The notes under the pieces were generated by a model. That model did no database searches. It saw only the letters and a list, made by a program, of their open reading frames with translations, and was not told the DNA's origin. The position numbers and the translations under genes were made by a program. This document shows positions 1 to 7,558 of a stretch of 64,000 nt of DNA, in pieces; the first letter of the stretch is position 1; every line of letters starts with the position of its first letter. The DNA comes from Bordetella petrii (GTDB lineage Bacteria; Pseudomonadota; Gammaproteobacteria; Burkholderiales; Burkholderiaceae_B), in NCBI GenBank assembly GCA_017745595.1, contig WMBV01000010.1, positions 89,777-153,776 on the forward strand, written 5' to 3'.

Positions 1-732
1 CCGGCCACCGATGCTGCCATGCAGGCCTATACCGGATTCTCGTTCGGCGCGGGCGACATGCAAGAACCGGTGCGGGTACGCATTTCCGTGGTCGATATCC
101 TGACCGGCGTGTATGCCAGCAATGCCGCGCTGGCAGCCCTGATGGGCCGTTCGGGCAATGGGGGGCAGGGGCAGTATATCGACCTGAGCCTCATGCACGG
201 CATCAGCGCGGTGCAGGGGCCCAAGTACGCCGAACACCAGGCCACCCGGGGAGCGGTCAGCAGGGAGCTCTACGCGGCGATAGGCATCTACAAGACCCAG
301 GACGGCCATGTTGCCCTGAGCGCCATGCGCGATCAGCAAGTTACCGACTTCATCAAGCTGATCGGCCGAGCCGATGTGCTGGAAGATGGCGTTTACGCGA
401 CACAGCGGGATCGCCACGAGAACCAGGACGCGTTGCGGGCCCTGATCCAGGCGGAATTGCTCAAACGGCCGACGTCGCATTGGATAGACGCGGCGCGGCG
501 GATCGACTTGATCTGCCAGCCGGTGCAGAACTATGCCGACTTCCGGCGCGACCCTCAGGTACTTGCCTACGAAATATTCCAGGAGATGGACCTGGGCTAT
601 GACAGTCCGCTGCCGGTGGTGCGCATGCCTGGCATGGCGCCCACTGAAACCCGCCTGGAACCGCCCCCGCGCCTGGGGGGCGATACCGCGGAAGTGCTGC
701 GGCGCTTCGGAGTTCGCCATCGCGAGTTATAG
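1..732 (+). CDS. Class III CoA-transferase (CaiB/BaiF family), 3' part
   Basis: The reading frame is open to the left window edge, so the N-terminal part is missing. The visible 243 residues match the middle and C-terminal part of CaiB/BaiF CoA-transferases, which move CoA between carboxylic acids through an aspartyl-CoA intermediate. The segment VVDILTGVY, near the start of what is visible, carries the Asp expected for catalysis. It is followed by the helix ALAALMGR and a Gly-rich turn (GNGGQGQYIDLSL) typical of the family, and a C-terminal segment (PLPVVRMPGMAPTETRLEP) that closes the fold. Family members are about 400 residues, so roughly 160 residues lie outside the window. The substrate cannot be told. 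Confidence 0.85.
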   Translation, partial: PATDAAMQAYTGFSFGAGDMQEPVRVRISVVDILTGVYASNAALAALMGRSGNGGQGQYIDLSLMHGISAVQGPKYAEHQATRGAVSRELYAAIGIYKTQDGHVALSAMRDQQVTDFIKLIGRADVLEDGVYATQRDRHENQDALRALIQAELLKRPTSHWIDAARRIDLICQPVQNYADFRRDPQVLAYEIFQEMDLGYDSPLPVVRMPGMAPTETRLEPPPRLGGDTAEVLRRFGVRHREL

Positions 733-761
733 CGCCGCGCACCGCATCGGGCACGGTGCGC

Positions 762-1874
762 TCAGGCCAGCGCCGGGTAATCCACGTAGCCCTTGGCCCC
801 GCCGCCGTAGAACGTGCCCTTGTCGGGTTCGTTCAGCGGGCCCTGTTCGCGCAGCCGGCGGACCAGGTCGGGGTTGGCGATGAACGGCTTGCCGAAGGCC
901 ACCAGGTCGGCCTGGCCCGTTTCGATGTTGCGCTCGGCCAGGTTGGCGTTGTAGTCGTTATTGACCATCCAGGCGCCTTTGCCGCCGGCCTGGCGATAAG
1001 CCTGGCGCAGCGCGGCGTAGTCGAAAGGCTGGTCGCCCTGCTGGAAGTCGCGCGCGCCGCCGGTGGCGCCTTCGATCACGTGCACATAGGCCAGCCCGTA
1101 ATCGGCCAGTTTGCGCGCCACGTACTCGAACAAGGGCTGGGGATGCGGATCGCTGGAGTCGTTGGCCGGCGTGACGGGCGAAAGGCGGATGGCCGCGCGG
1201 CCCGCGCCGATCTCGCCGGTGATCGCGTCCATCACCTCTACCAGCAGGCGGGCGCGGTTTTCGATGCTGCCGCCATAGGCATCGGTGCGCCGGTTGCTGC
1301 CCGAGCGCAGGAACTGATCCAGCAGATAACCGTTGGCGGCATGCAGTTCCACGCCGTCGAAGCCCACGTCGATGGCCGCGCGCGCGGCGCGGCGATAGTC
1401 TTCGACGATGCCGGGCAGTTCATCCAGCTGCAGCGCGCGGGGCTCGGACGTGGGAACGAATTCGCCGCTGCCGTCTTCATGCACCAGATACGTCTTGGCA
1501 TTGGCCTGCACGGCCGAGGGCGCCACGGGCGCGCCCTGGCCGGGCTGCAGCGAGGTGTGGGAAATGCGGCCCACGTGCCACAGTTGCACCACGATCTTGC
1601 CGCCGGCCGCGTGCACCGCGTCGACGACGCGCTTCCAGCCCGCCAGTTGTTCGGCCGAATACAGGCCGGGTACGTCGGCGTAGCCCTGGGCCTGGTGCGT
1701 GATGGCGGTGCCTTCGGTAATGATCAGGCCCGCCGAGGCGCGCTGCGTGTAATAGGTGACCATCAGATCGGTGGGCACGGCGCGGGGCGCGCGATTGCGG
1801 GTAAGCGGCGCCATGACGACGCGATTGGCCAATTGCAGATCGCCGGCGGCGATGGGGTCGAATAACGTGGGCAT
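762..1874 (-). CDS. nemA: Old yellow enzyme family NAD(P)H-dependent alkene/N-ethylmaleimide reductase
   Basis: A 370-residue FMN-dependent TIM-barrel reductase of the old yellow enzyme family, which reduces activated C=C bonds and nitro or maleimide electrophiles in the cytosol. The N-terminus (LFDPIAAGDLQLANRVVMAPLTR) is the family start. Residues 171-189 (GFDGVELHAANGYLLDQFL) carry the substrate-binding His178, Asn181 and Tyr183, and VQLWHVGRISH (96-106) is the other conserved block. Length agrees with E. coli NemA (365). A small ArsR-type regulator gene lies 36 bp upstream on the same strand, suggesting co-transcription and electrophile-responsive control, as with NemR-NemA elsewhere although the regulator family differs. 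The symbol reflects family resemblance; orthology was not tested. Confidence 0.9.
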   Translation of the reverse strand: MPTLFDPIAAGDLQLANRVVMAPLTRNRAPRAVPTDLMVTYYTQRASAGLIITEGTAITHQAQGYADVPGLYSAEQLAGWKRVVDAVHAAGGKIVVQLWHVGRISHTSLQPGQGAPVAPSAVQANAKTYLVHEDGSGEFVPTSEPRALQLDELPGIVEDYRRAARAAIDVGFDGVELHAANGYLLDQFLRSGSNRRTDAYGGSIENRARLLVEVMDAITGEIGAGRAAIRLSPVTPANDSSDPHPQPLFEYVARKLADYGLAYVHVIEGATGGARDFQQGDQPFDYAALRQAYRQAGGKGAWMVNNDYNANLAERNIETGQADLVAFGKPFIANPDLVRRLREQGPLNEPDKGTFYGGGAKGYVDYPALA

Positions 1875-1910
1875 GAAAGAAGCTTTAAAAGGGAAGGTGA
1901 AGGGCCCGGC

Positions 1911-2204
1911 CTAGATTTCCTGGCCGAGGGCGTGCAGAAAGGCCGAGATGGTGGTTTCGTTGCGCTTGTAGAAAATCCATTGGCCGATGCGCCGCGTGGT
2001 GACCAGTTCCGCGCGTTGCAGCACCGCCAGGTGCGTCGACATGGTCGACTGCGACAGGCCGCAGCGCTCGAACTGGCCCGCGCACACGCCGACATCCAGC
2101 GGATGTTCCTGGGTAGAAAAATGCTTCTCGGGCTCTTTGAGCCATTGGAGAATGTCGCGGCGCACCGGGTTGGCCAGTGCCTTGATAATGAGATCGAGGT
2201 CCAT
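1911..2204 (-). CDS. ArsR-family winged-helix transcriptional regulator
   Basis: A 97-residue protein with an ArsR-type winged helix. The N-terminal helix is LDLIIKALANPVRRDILQWL, the recognition helix is about residues 50-63 (LSQSTMSTHLAVLQ), and a beta-wing follows (VTTRRIGQWIFYK). It carries no metal-binding ELCVCDL box, but has two cysteines (Cys41 and Cys48) just before the recognition helix that could serve as a redox or electrophile sensor; that is inference. It lies 36 bp upstream of the nemA-like gene on the same strand and is probably its regulator. A clear sigma-70 promoter covered by an inverted repeat precedes it (2236-2265). Confidence 0.85.
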   Translation of the reverse strand: MDLDLIIKALANPVRRDILQWLKEPEKHFSTQEHPLDVGVCAGQFERCGLSQSTMSTHLAVLQRAELVTTRRIGQWIFYKRNETTISAFLHALGQEI

Positions 2205-2235
2205 GCGGGCAGAGCGATGAATCGGATTTTGTCGA

Positions 2236-2265
2236 ATTATATATCTGTAAATCGGGATATATCAA
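2236..2265 (-). promoter_or_regulatory. Promoter and candidate operator of the arsR-nemA unit
   Basis: On the minus strand a -35 TTGATA (2260-2265) and a -10 TATAAT (2236-2241) are 18 bp apart, about 30 bp before the regulator's ATG. An inverted repeat ATATATC/GATATAT (2239-2245 and 2256-2262) spans the promoter, where a repressor would block RNA polymerase. That the ArsR protein binds here is inferred. Confidence 0.6.
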
Positions 2266-2306
2266 TATTAAGCCGCGCCAGCGGCGCCCGGAGCGCCTTA
2301 TCTCAA

Positions 2307-2338
2307 GGTGTCTGACACCCTTGAGGGAGTCAGACACC
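2307..2338. repeat. 3'-end hairpin repeat, copy 1
   Basis: Perfect hairpin with arms GGTGTCTGAC and GTCAGACACC and the centre ACCCTTGAGGGA. It sits 13 bp beyond the stop of the leftward AraC-type gene and upstream of the arsR promoter. Confidence 0.9.
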
Positions 2339-2351
2339 TAGGCGAGGCGGG

Positions 2352-3170
2352 TCAGGGGGCGCCCGCGTGGCCCTCGCGCAGGTAGGCCTGCGGCGGGGAA
2401 CCCAGCGCGCGCCGGAACATGGCGCTGAAGGCGCTGGGGCTGCGGTAGCCCAGTTCCGCGGCCACCCGCGCCACGGGCTGGCCCAGCGACAGGCGCCGCA
2501 GCGCGTCGGCCAGCCGCACCTGCTGCACCCATTGGCGGTAGTTCAGGCCCAGTTCGGCCTGGAACAGGCGGATCAGGGTGCGGCCGCTGGCGCCCACCTC
2601 GTCGCCCCAGTCGTCCACGGTGCGGGCCAGGCCCGGCTGGGCCAGGATCGCGCGGCAGACGGTCTGCAGGCGGCGATCATGCGGCCAGGGGATTTGCATG
2701 GGAATGACCGGCGCCGTGCCCAGTTCGGCCAGCAACAGGGCGGCGATCTGCCCGCCGCGGCCTTCCAGCGCGTATTCGATGGGCTCGGCCGCCAGCGCCA
2801 GGATCAATTCCCGCAGCAGGCCCGATACCTCGACCACCTGGCAGCGATCCCAGAGCGTACGCGCCGCGCTGGCATGCACATACAGCGTGCGCATCAGCAC
2901 GGTGCCCACCATCTGGATGCCGTGGATGGTGTCGGGCGGCACCCAGAGCGCGCGCAGCGGCGGCAGGGTCCAGAAGCCATCGGGCGTGCTGACGCGCATC
3001 ACGCCTTCGATGGCATAGACCAGCTGGCCGCGCGGATGGCTGTGCGGGCCGGTGGTATCGCTGGGCACGAAATCCTTGGCCATGGCGGTGACCAGGCGCG
3101 GCACGTGCTGGTAGTCGTCGGCAATGCGGCTGCGGGCGGGATCGGGCGGGGCAATCAGGCGGCGGGGCAT
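2352..3170 (-). CDS. AraC-family transcriptional regulator with N-terminal cupin sensor
   Basis: A 272-residue regulator. Residues 41-90 (GPHSHPRGQL to TIHGIQMVG) form a cupin-type sensor with His43 and His45. The C-terminal ~100 residues carry the two AraC helix-turn-helix motifs, the second reading RVAAELGYRSPSAFSAMFRRALG. The frame stays open for 58 further upstream codons, but MPRRLIAPPD at 3170 is preferred because the extra residues are low-complexity and would run into the divergent transporter's leader. No strong ribosome-binding site is visible. It is divergent from the MFS gene at 3302, the usual arrangement of such a regulator and its target. Its effector is unknown. Confidence 0.85.
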   Translation of the reverse strand: MPRRLIAPPDPARSRIADDYQHVPRLVTAMAKDFVPSDTTGPHSHPRGQLVYAIEGVMRVSTPDGFWTLPPLRALWVPPDTIHGIQMVGTVLMRTLYVHASAARTLWDRCQVVEVSGLLRELILALAAEPIEYALEGRGGQIAALLLAELGTAPVIPMQIPWPHDRRLQTVCRAILAQPGLARTVDDWGDEVGASGRTLIRLFQAELGLNYRQWVQQVRLADALRRLSLGQPVARVAAELGYRSPSAFSAMFRRALGSPPQAYLREGHAGAP

Positions 3171-3301
3171 GCGTAGGGAGCTTATGTCATTTTGGCGACG
3201 AAAATTGGCACTTCCGCGCCTCAAGGACTTTATACACTGATTGTTTCGCCCTACGGGTTCCCCCTGGTTCTGGTTGCCATTCCGATATCCGCTGCTACGC
3301 C

Positions 3302-4573
3302 ATGACTCCCACGCCTGCCGCCGGCCCCGCGCCCGCCGCTTCATCGACCACCGCTTTCAAGGTATTGGGCGCCATCAGCGTGGCCCACATGATGAACGAC
3401 ATGATCCAGTCGATCTTGTTGGCCATCTATCCCATGCTGAAGGATTCGTTCAGCCTGAGTTTCGCCCAGATCGGCCTGATCACGCTGACCTACCAGATCG
3501 CCGCGTCGCTGCTGCAGCCCTGCATCGGCCTGTATACCGACAAGCGGCCCACCAAGTATTCGCTGCCGGTGGGCATGGGTTTCACGCTGGTGGGCCTGCT
3601 GCTGCTGGCTTTCGCGTCTTCGCTGCCCTATCTGCTGGTGGCGGCCGCGCTGGTGGGGACCGGCTCATCGGTGTTTCACCCCGAATCGTCGCGCGTGGCC
3701 CGCATGGCCTCGGGCGGGCGCCATGGCCTGGCGCAGTCGCTGTTCCAGGTGGGCGGCAACGTCGGCTCGGCCCTGGGGCCGCTGCTGGCGGCGCTGTTCA
3801 TCATTCCGCATGGGCAGACCAGCGTGGCCTGGTTTTCGCTGGCGGCCCTGTTCGGCATCATCGTGCTGATCGGCATCGGCCGCTGGTATGGCGCCAATCG
3901 CGCGCTGCTCAAGCCCAAGCCGCGCGCGGCGGGCGACGCCGAGCCGCTGGGGCGCCGCAAAGTGCTGTGGGCCCTGAGCATTCTGGGGGTGCTGATTTTT
4001 TCCAAGTACTTCTATCTGGCCAGCCTGAACAGCTATTTCACGTTCTACCTGATGGACAAGTTCGACTTGTCGGTGCGCTCCGCGCAGCTGTACCTGTTCC
4101 TGTTCCTGGCGGCGGTGGCGTTCGGCACCGTGGCGGGCGGCCCGGTGGGCGACCGTATCGGGCGCAAGATCGTGATCTGGGTGTCCATCCTGGGCGTCGC
4201 GCCCTTTACCTTGATGCTGCCGCACGCCAACCTGTTCTGGACGGGCGTGCTGGTGGTGGTGATCGGGGTGGTGCTGGCCTCGGCCTTTTCGGCCATCGTG
4301 GTGTACGCCCAGGAACTGGTGCCCGGCAAGGTGGGCATGATTGCCGGCCTGTTCTTCGGGTTCGCGTTCGGCATGGGCGGCCTGGGCGCCGCGGCGCTGG
4401 GCAAGCTGGCCGACGTGACGAGCATCGCCTTCGTGTACCAGGTGTGCGCCTACCTGCCGCTGCTGGGCATCGTGGCCTTCCTGCTGCCCGATATCGAGCG
4501 CAAGAAGCCGCGGCCGGCCGGGTTGGTGTTAAGCCCGCAAATGGGGGGCAGCGAAACCCGGTTGGACAAATAG
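3302..4573 (+). CDS. MFS efflux transporter, fosmidomycin-resistance (Fsr) type
   Basis: A 423-residue inner-membrane protein with about 12 hydrophobic segments. The first segments (AISVAHMMNDMIQSILLAIYP and FAQIGLITLTYQIAASLLQP) and GTGSSVFHPESSRVARMASGGRHG are characteristic of the Fsr-type branch of the major facilitator superfamily, proton-driven drug exporters. The cytoplasmic loop GDRIGRK after segment 8 is the usual MFS loop motif. It is divergent from the AraC-type gene (132 bp apart), its likely regulator. Its stop codon lies inside the promoter of the downstream tRNA gene. The true substrate cannot be told from sequence. Confidence 0.85.
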   Translation: MTPTPAAGPAPAASSTTAFKVLGAISVAHMMNDMIQSILLAIYPMLKDSFSLSFAQIGLITLTYQIAASLLQPCIGLYTDKRPTKYSLPVGMGFTLVGLLLLAFASSLPYLLVAAALVGTGSSVFHPESSRVARMASGGRHGLAQSLFQVGGNVGSALGPLLAALFIIPHGQTSVAWFSLAALFGIIVLIGIGRWYGANRALLKPKPRAAGDAEPLGRRKVLWALSILGVLIFSKYFYLASLNSYFTFYLMDKFDLSVRSAQLYLFLFLAAVAFGTVAGGPVGDRIGRKIVIWVSILGVAPFTLMLPHANLFWTGVLVVVIGVVLASAFSAIVVYAQELVPGKVGMIAGLFFGFAFGMGGLGAAALGKLADVTSIAFVYQVCAYLPLLGIVAFLLPDIERKKPRPAGLVLSPQMGGSETRLDK

Positions 4574-4590
4574 AATTTGTCCGCTATAAT
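4562..4590 (+). promoter_or_regulatory. tRNA-Arg promoter with inverted repeat
   Basis: A -35 TTGGAC (4562-4567) and a perfect -10 TATAAT (4585-4590) are 17 bp apart and end 15 bp before the tRNA. The spacer holds a perfect inverted repeat GGACAAA/TTTGTCC (4564-4570 and 4576-4582) that also brackets the stop codon of the preceding MFS gene, so it could additionally act on that mRNA's 3' end. Confidence 0.75.
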
Positions 4591-4605
4591 TTCGCCTCTT
4601 TACCA

Positions 4606-4682
4606 GCGCCCGTAGCTCAGTTGGATAGAGTACTTGGCTACGAACCAAGGGGTCGTGGGTTCGAATCCTGCCGGGCGCGCCA
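4606..4682 (+). tRNA. tRNA-Arg (anticodon ACG)
   Basis: A complete cloverleaf: acceptor stem GCGCCCG (4606-4612) pairs with CGGGCGC (4672-4678), the D-arm is AGCTCAGTTGGATAGAG, the anticodon stem CTTGG/CCAAG encloses the loop CTACGAA with anticodon ACG at 4640-4642, the T-arm carries GGTTCGAATC, and G73 plus CCA is encoded (4679-4682). The ACG anticodon (A34 normally edited to inosine by TadA) reads CGU, CGC and CGA arginine codons. Confidence 0.97.
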
Positions 4683-4687
4683 AATTC

Positions 4688-4724
4688 AAAAAGGGTCTCC
4701 ATTGCGAGGCCCTTTTTCTTTTTC
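4688..4724 (+). terminator. Rho-independent terminator of the tRNA gene
   Basis: AAAAAGGG (4688-4695) pairs with CCCTTTTT (4710-4717) around a short loop and is followed by a T-rich run, six bases after the tRNA CCA end. Confidence 0.85.
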
Positions 4725-4785
4725 GGCCGGTATGTGTGGCCGGCATATGCGGCCGGCATGGCATTCGTGTAACTGTATGTATTCA

Positions 4786-4816
4786 GGTGTCCGGCTCCCG
4801 CAGGGTGCCGGACACC
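4786..4816. repeat. 3'-end hairpin repeat, copy 2 (compensated variant)
   Basis: Arms GGTGTCCGGC and GCCGGACACC. Relative to the consensus both arms changed together (CTGAC to CCGGC, GTCAG to GCCGG), so pairing is kept. It lies downstream of the tRNA terminator. Confidence 0.85.
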
Positions 4817-4859
4817 GAGGTGTGTAGCGGCAGCTCGGACTGCGGTTTCTCAACCTTGC

Positions 4860-4890
4860 GGTGTCTGACACCCTGCGGGAGTCAGACACC
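4860..4890. repeat. 3'-end hairpin repeat, copy 3
   Basis: Consensus arms with centre ACCCTGCGGGA, 19 bp beyond the stop of the leftward CoA ligase gene. It faces copy 2 in the opposite orientation. Confidence 0.9.
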
Positions 4891-4909
4891 TGGGCCGGGG
4901 GGCGCCGGG

Positions 4910-6538
4910 CTAGCGTTTGAGCTTGTAGCCCGCAGCCTCGCGGTCCCACGTTTCGGGGGCCAGGCCGGCGTCGAGCAGCTTGTATTTCTCTATTTTTCCG
5001 GCCGGATTGCGCGGCAATACGTCGATGAATTCGATGTAGCGCGGCATCATGAAATGGGGCATGCGCCCTTGAAGCCAATCCATCAGCGCAAGCGCCTCGA
5101 GGCTGCCGCCGGCCTTGCGCGCCACCACAATGCGCACGTCGTCTTCACCCTCGCGCGCCGGATGCGCCAGGGCCGCGCAGTCGCCGACCTCGGGATGGGT
5201 TGAGACGATGGCCTCCACCTCGGCGGGCGAAATGTTTTCGCCGCGCCGGCGGATACGTTCCTTGGCGCGGGAAACGAAGTAGTAGTAGTCGTCCGCGTCG
5301 CGGCGGGCATAGTCGCCGGAATGAAACCAAAGGTCCCGCATCACGCGCAGGGTTTCCACCGGCTTATTGAGATAGCCGTCCATCATGATGGCCGGCAGCT
5401 TCGGCCGGAGCACCACCTCGCCGACCTGTCCCACGGGCACCTCCTGGCCCAGCTCGTCGACGAGCTTGGATTCCCAGTCCGGGTGCGTGCGGCCGCAACT
5501 GCCTTCGCGGCGCGCCTCGCCGTAGGGCGTGTAGTGCGTCAGCCCGACCTCGGTCATGCCGTAGGCCTCGGCCAATCGCACGCCGAAGCGGCTCTCGAAC
5601 TCCGCGTCGTAACCGGAGTTGTACATCACGCGCACGCGATGCGCGCGATCGTATTCTCCGGGCGGCTGCGCCTTCAGCATGTTGGGCAACGTAAAGATGG
5701 TATGCGCCACCGTGGCGCCGCATTCGGTCGCCTGCTTCCAGAACTGGCTCGCGCTGAATCGCCGGGCCAGGTTGTATTCCGCGCCCACCATCAGGCAAGG
5801 CAAGGCGCCAAGGCGGCTGGCCAGGCCATGAAAAAGGGGCAGGGGCGTAAAAAGCACGTCTTCGCGCTGCAGGTTTACTGCTCGCAGAAATACGCAACTG
5901 GCACTGAAATAATGTCCATTCGGCACCACTGCCCCCTTGGAAGGGCCGGTCGTTCCGGACGTGTACATGATGCTGTGTTCGTCGCGATAGGTCTGCGCGA
6001 TCTCGGGATCGGGCAACCCGGCGGCAGAGCGCGCCGCAATTTCCGCAAAGGACAGCAGTGATGGCCCGCCTTTGCCGAGCGTGCCTGATTCCACCCCGTC
6101 GATCACCAGCACAAAGCGCAACTTGGCCAGGCGCTCCGGCGAAAGCGACTCGACGACCGGCAGCAGGTCTCGCGTGGTGACCAAGGCGCGAACGTCGGCG
6201 TCGTTCGCGACATACTCCAGTAGATATTGGGTATAGCTGGGATTGATGGGTACGGTGACCCCACCGATCAGGTTCACGCCGTACCAGCAGAAAATGAATT
6301 CGGGCAGGTTGGGAACAAACAGGCCCAGGCGCTCGCCCTTGGCGAAACCCGCTTCCTTGAAGGCGCAGGCCAGGCTACGCGCCGTGGAGAGCGTCTGGCC
6401 GAATGTCCAGCTTTGCTCTTCGAACCGCAGATAGGTGCGGTCGGCATCGATCGCGGCCCGGGCCCGCAGCACCGGCCCGAGCACCCGCTGCTCCAGAGGA
6501 ATGAAATGGATGGTATTGAAATCAATGGGCGTGGTCAT
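4910..6538 (-). CDS. AMP-forming acyl-CoA ligase (CaiC-like)
   Basis: A 542-residue ANL-superfamily enzyme that activates a carboxylic acid to its CoA thioester through an acyl-adenylate. The ATP-binding P-loop is YTSGTTGPSK (192-201), the AMP-binding block is AEAYGMTEVG, the hinge region is YYYFVSRAKERIRRRGENISPAEVE, and the C-terminal catalytic lysine lies in NPAGKIEKYKL. Overall it resembles crotonobetaine/carnitine-CoA ligases. It is the last gene of the leftward operon 4910-12451, seven bases after the Bug receptor gene, so it probably activates the acid captured by that receptor. The substrate is not identifiable. Confidence 0.88.
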   Translation of the reverse strand: MTTPIDFNTIHFIPLEQRVLGPVLRARAAIDADRTYLRFEEQSWTFGQTLSTARSLACAFKEAGFAKGERLGLFVPNLPEFIFCWYGVNLIGGVTVPINPSYTQYLLEYVANDADVRALVTTRDLLPVVESLSPERLAKLRFVLVIDGVESGTLGKGGPSLLSFAEIAARSAAGLPDPEIAQTYRDEHSIMYTSGTTGPSKGAVVPNGHYFSASCVFLRAVNLQREDVLFTPLPLFHGLASRLGALPCLMVGAEYNLARRFSASQFWKQATECGATVAHTIFTLPNMLKAQPPGEYDRAHRVRVMYNSGYDAEFESRFGVRLAEAYGMTEVGLTHYTPYGEARREGSCGRTHPDWESKLVDELGQEVPVGQVGEVVLRPKLPAIMMDGYLNKPVETLRVMRDLWFHSGDYARRDADDYYYFVSRAKERIRRRGENISPAEVEAIVSTHPEVGDCAALAHPAREGEDDVRIVVARKAGGSLEALALMDWLQGRMPHFMMPRYIEFIDVLPRNPAGKIEKYKLLDAGLAPETWDREAAGYKLKR

Positions 6539-6545
6539 TGCGATA

Positions 6546-7532
6546 TTACCGAGGTTCGATGTTGGCCTGCTTCACGCCCTGGCGCCAGAATTCGATTTCT
6601 TTTTCGACGAAGCGATGCGTTTCGGCCGGGGTCATCACCATCGGATCCCAGACCGCGTTCTGCGCGAAGAAGTCTTTTGCCCGCTGCGTTTCCAGAATGG
6701 TGTTGATAGCGGTGTTGAGGCGGTCGACGATTTCCGGCGGGGTGCCCGCCTTGGCAAACACGCACAGCCAACCCAGAAACTTGTAATTGGGCAGGCCTTG
6801 CTCGGCGACGGTCGGCACGTCCGGAAGAACGGGAACACGCTTGGCGCTGGAAACGGCCAGGGCGCGCAGCTGTCCGCTCTTTATCAGGGGCAGCAGGGTG
6901 ACGATGGGCTCGAAGGCGATATCGATGGTGCCGGCCATCACTTCGGAAGCCAGCGAAGCGCCGCCTTTATACGGAACGTCAAGCAGCTTGATGTCTCCGC
7001 TTTCCGTCGCCAACGAGGCGAATGCCACGCGCGAGAACGCGCTAGCCCATCCATAAGTCAGCTCTCCGGGGCGCTGCTTCGCCGCCGCGACCAGGTCCGC
7101 GATATTCTTGATCGGCGATTTGGGAGAGACGACAAAAACGCCGCCGCCGATCGCGACGCCGCTGACGGGCACAAAGTCTTTCAGGGGGTGGTACGGCAGG
7201 GCCTTGAACAGGCTGACATTGCCGGCATGGGAAGTGGTGCCGCCAAAGATGATGGTGTAGCCATCGGCGGGCCGGCTCAGCGCGTAGTTGCTGCCGACGA
7301 TGCCGGCCGCGCCGGGCTTGTTTTCAATGATGACCGATTGGCCGAGCAGCTTGCCGAGTTCGTTTCCTACGAAGCGTGCCTGCAGGTCGGTGCTGGTGCC
7401 CGGCCCGAACGGCACCACGACAGAGATGGGCCTGGAGGGAAAGGCGGAGGCTGATTCGGCGGCCACAGAGAAGGGTCTGCCGGCCGCCGTAGCGGCGGCG
7501 AGGCCGAGCAGCAGGTGTCTGCGCGTTATCAT
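6546..7532 (-). CDS. Bug-family periplasmic solute receptor (tripartite tricarboxylate type)
   Basis: A 328-residue extracytoplasmic receptor. Start ATG at 7532 is supported by an AGGAG ribosome-binding site seven bases upstream; the frame stays open further but without a signal. The N-terminus has a twin-arginine-like export signal (ITRRHLLLGLAAATAAG). The mature part opens with FPSRPISVVVPFGPGTSTD and carries VIIENKPGAAGIVGSN, the loops that grip a carboxylate ligand in Bug proteins such as BugD and BugE. No membrane subunits (TctA/TctB) are nearby, as is common for Bug genes in Bordetella. It lies 26 bp after the cyclase gene in the same operon. Confidence 0.9.
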   Translation of the reverse strand: MITRRHLLLGLAAATAAGRPFSVAAESASAFPSRPISVVVPFGPGTSTDLQARFVGNELGKLLGQSVIIENKPGAAGIVGSNYALSRPADGYTIIFGGTTSHAGNVSLFKALPYHPLKDFVPVSGVAIGGGVFVVSPKSPIKNIADLVAAAKQRPGELTYGWASAFSRVAFASLATESGDIKLLDVPYKGGASLASEVMAGTIDIAFEPIVTLLPLIKSGQLRALAVSSAKRVPVLPDVPTVAEQGLPNYKFLGWLCVFAKAGTPPEIVDRLNTAINTILETQRAKDFFAQNAVWDPMVMTPAETHRFVEKEIEFWRQGVKQANIEPR

Positions 7533-7558
7533 GATGAAGTCTCCTCGTTCTGGTTTTG

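Noticed and set aside
756..1865. Long open frame on the plus strand opposite the nemA-like gene
   Set aside because: High-GC shadow: the opposite strand encodes a complete, motif-bearing reductase, while this frame gives low-complexity sequence with no motif.
4786..4890. Facing hairpins considered as insertion-sequence ends
   Set aside because: There is no transposase between them, no target duplication, and the same pairs occur at many gene ends.
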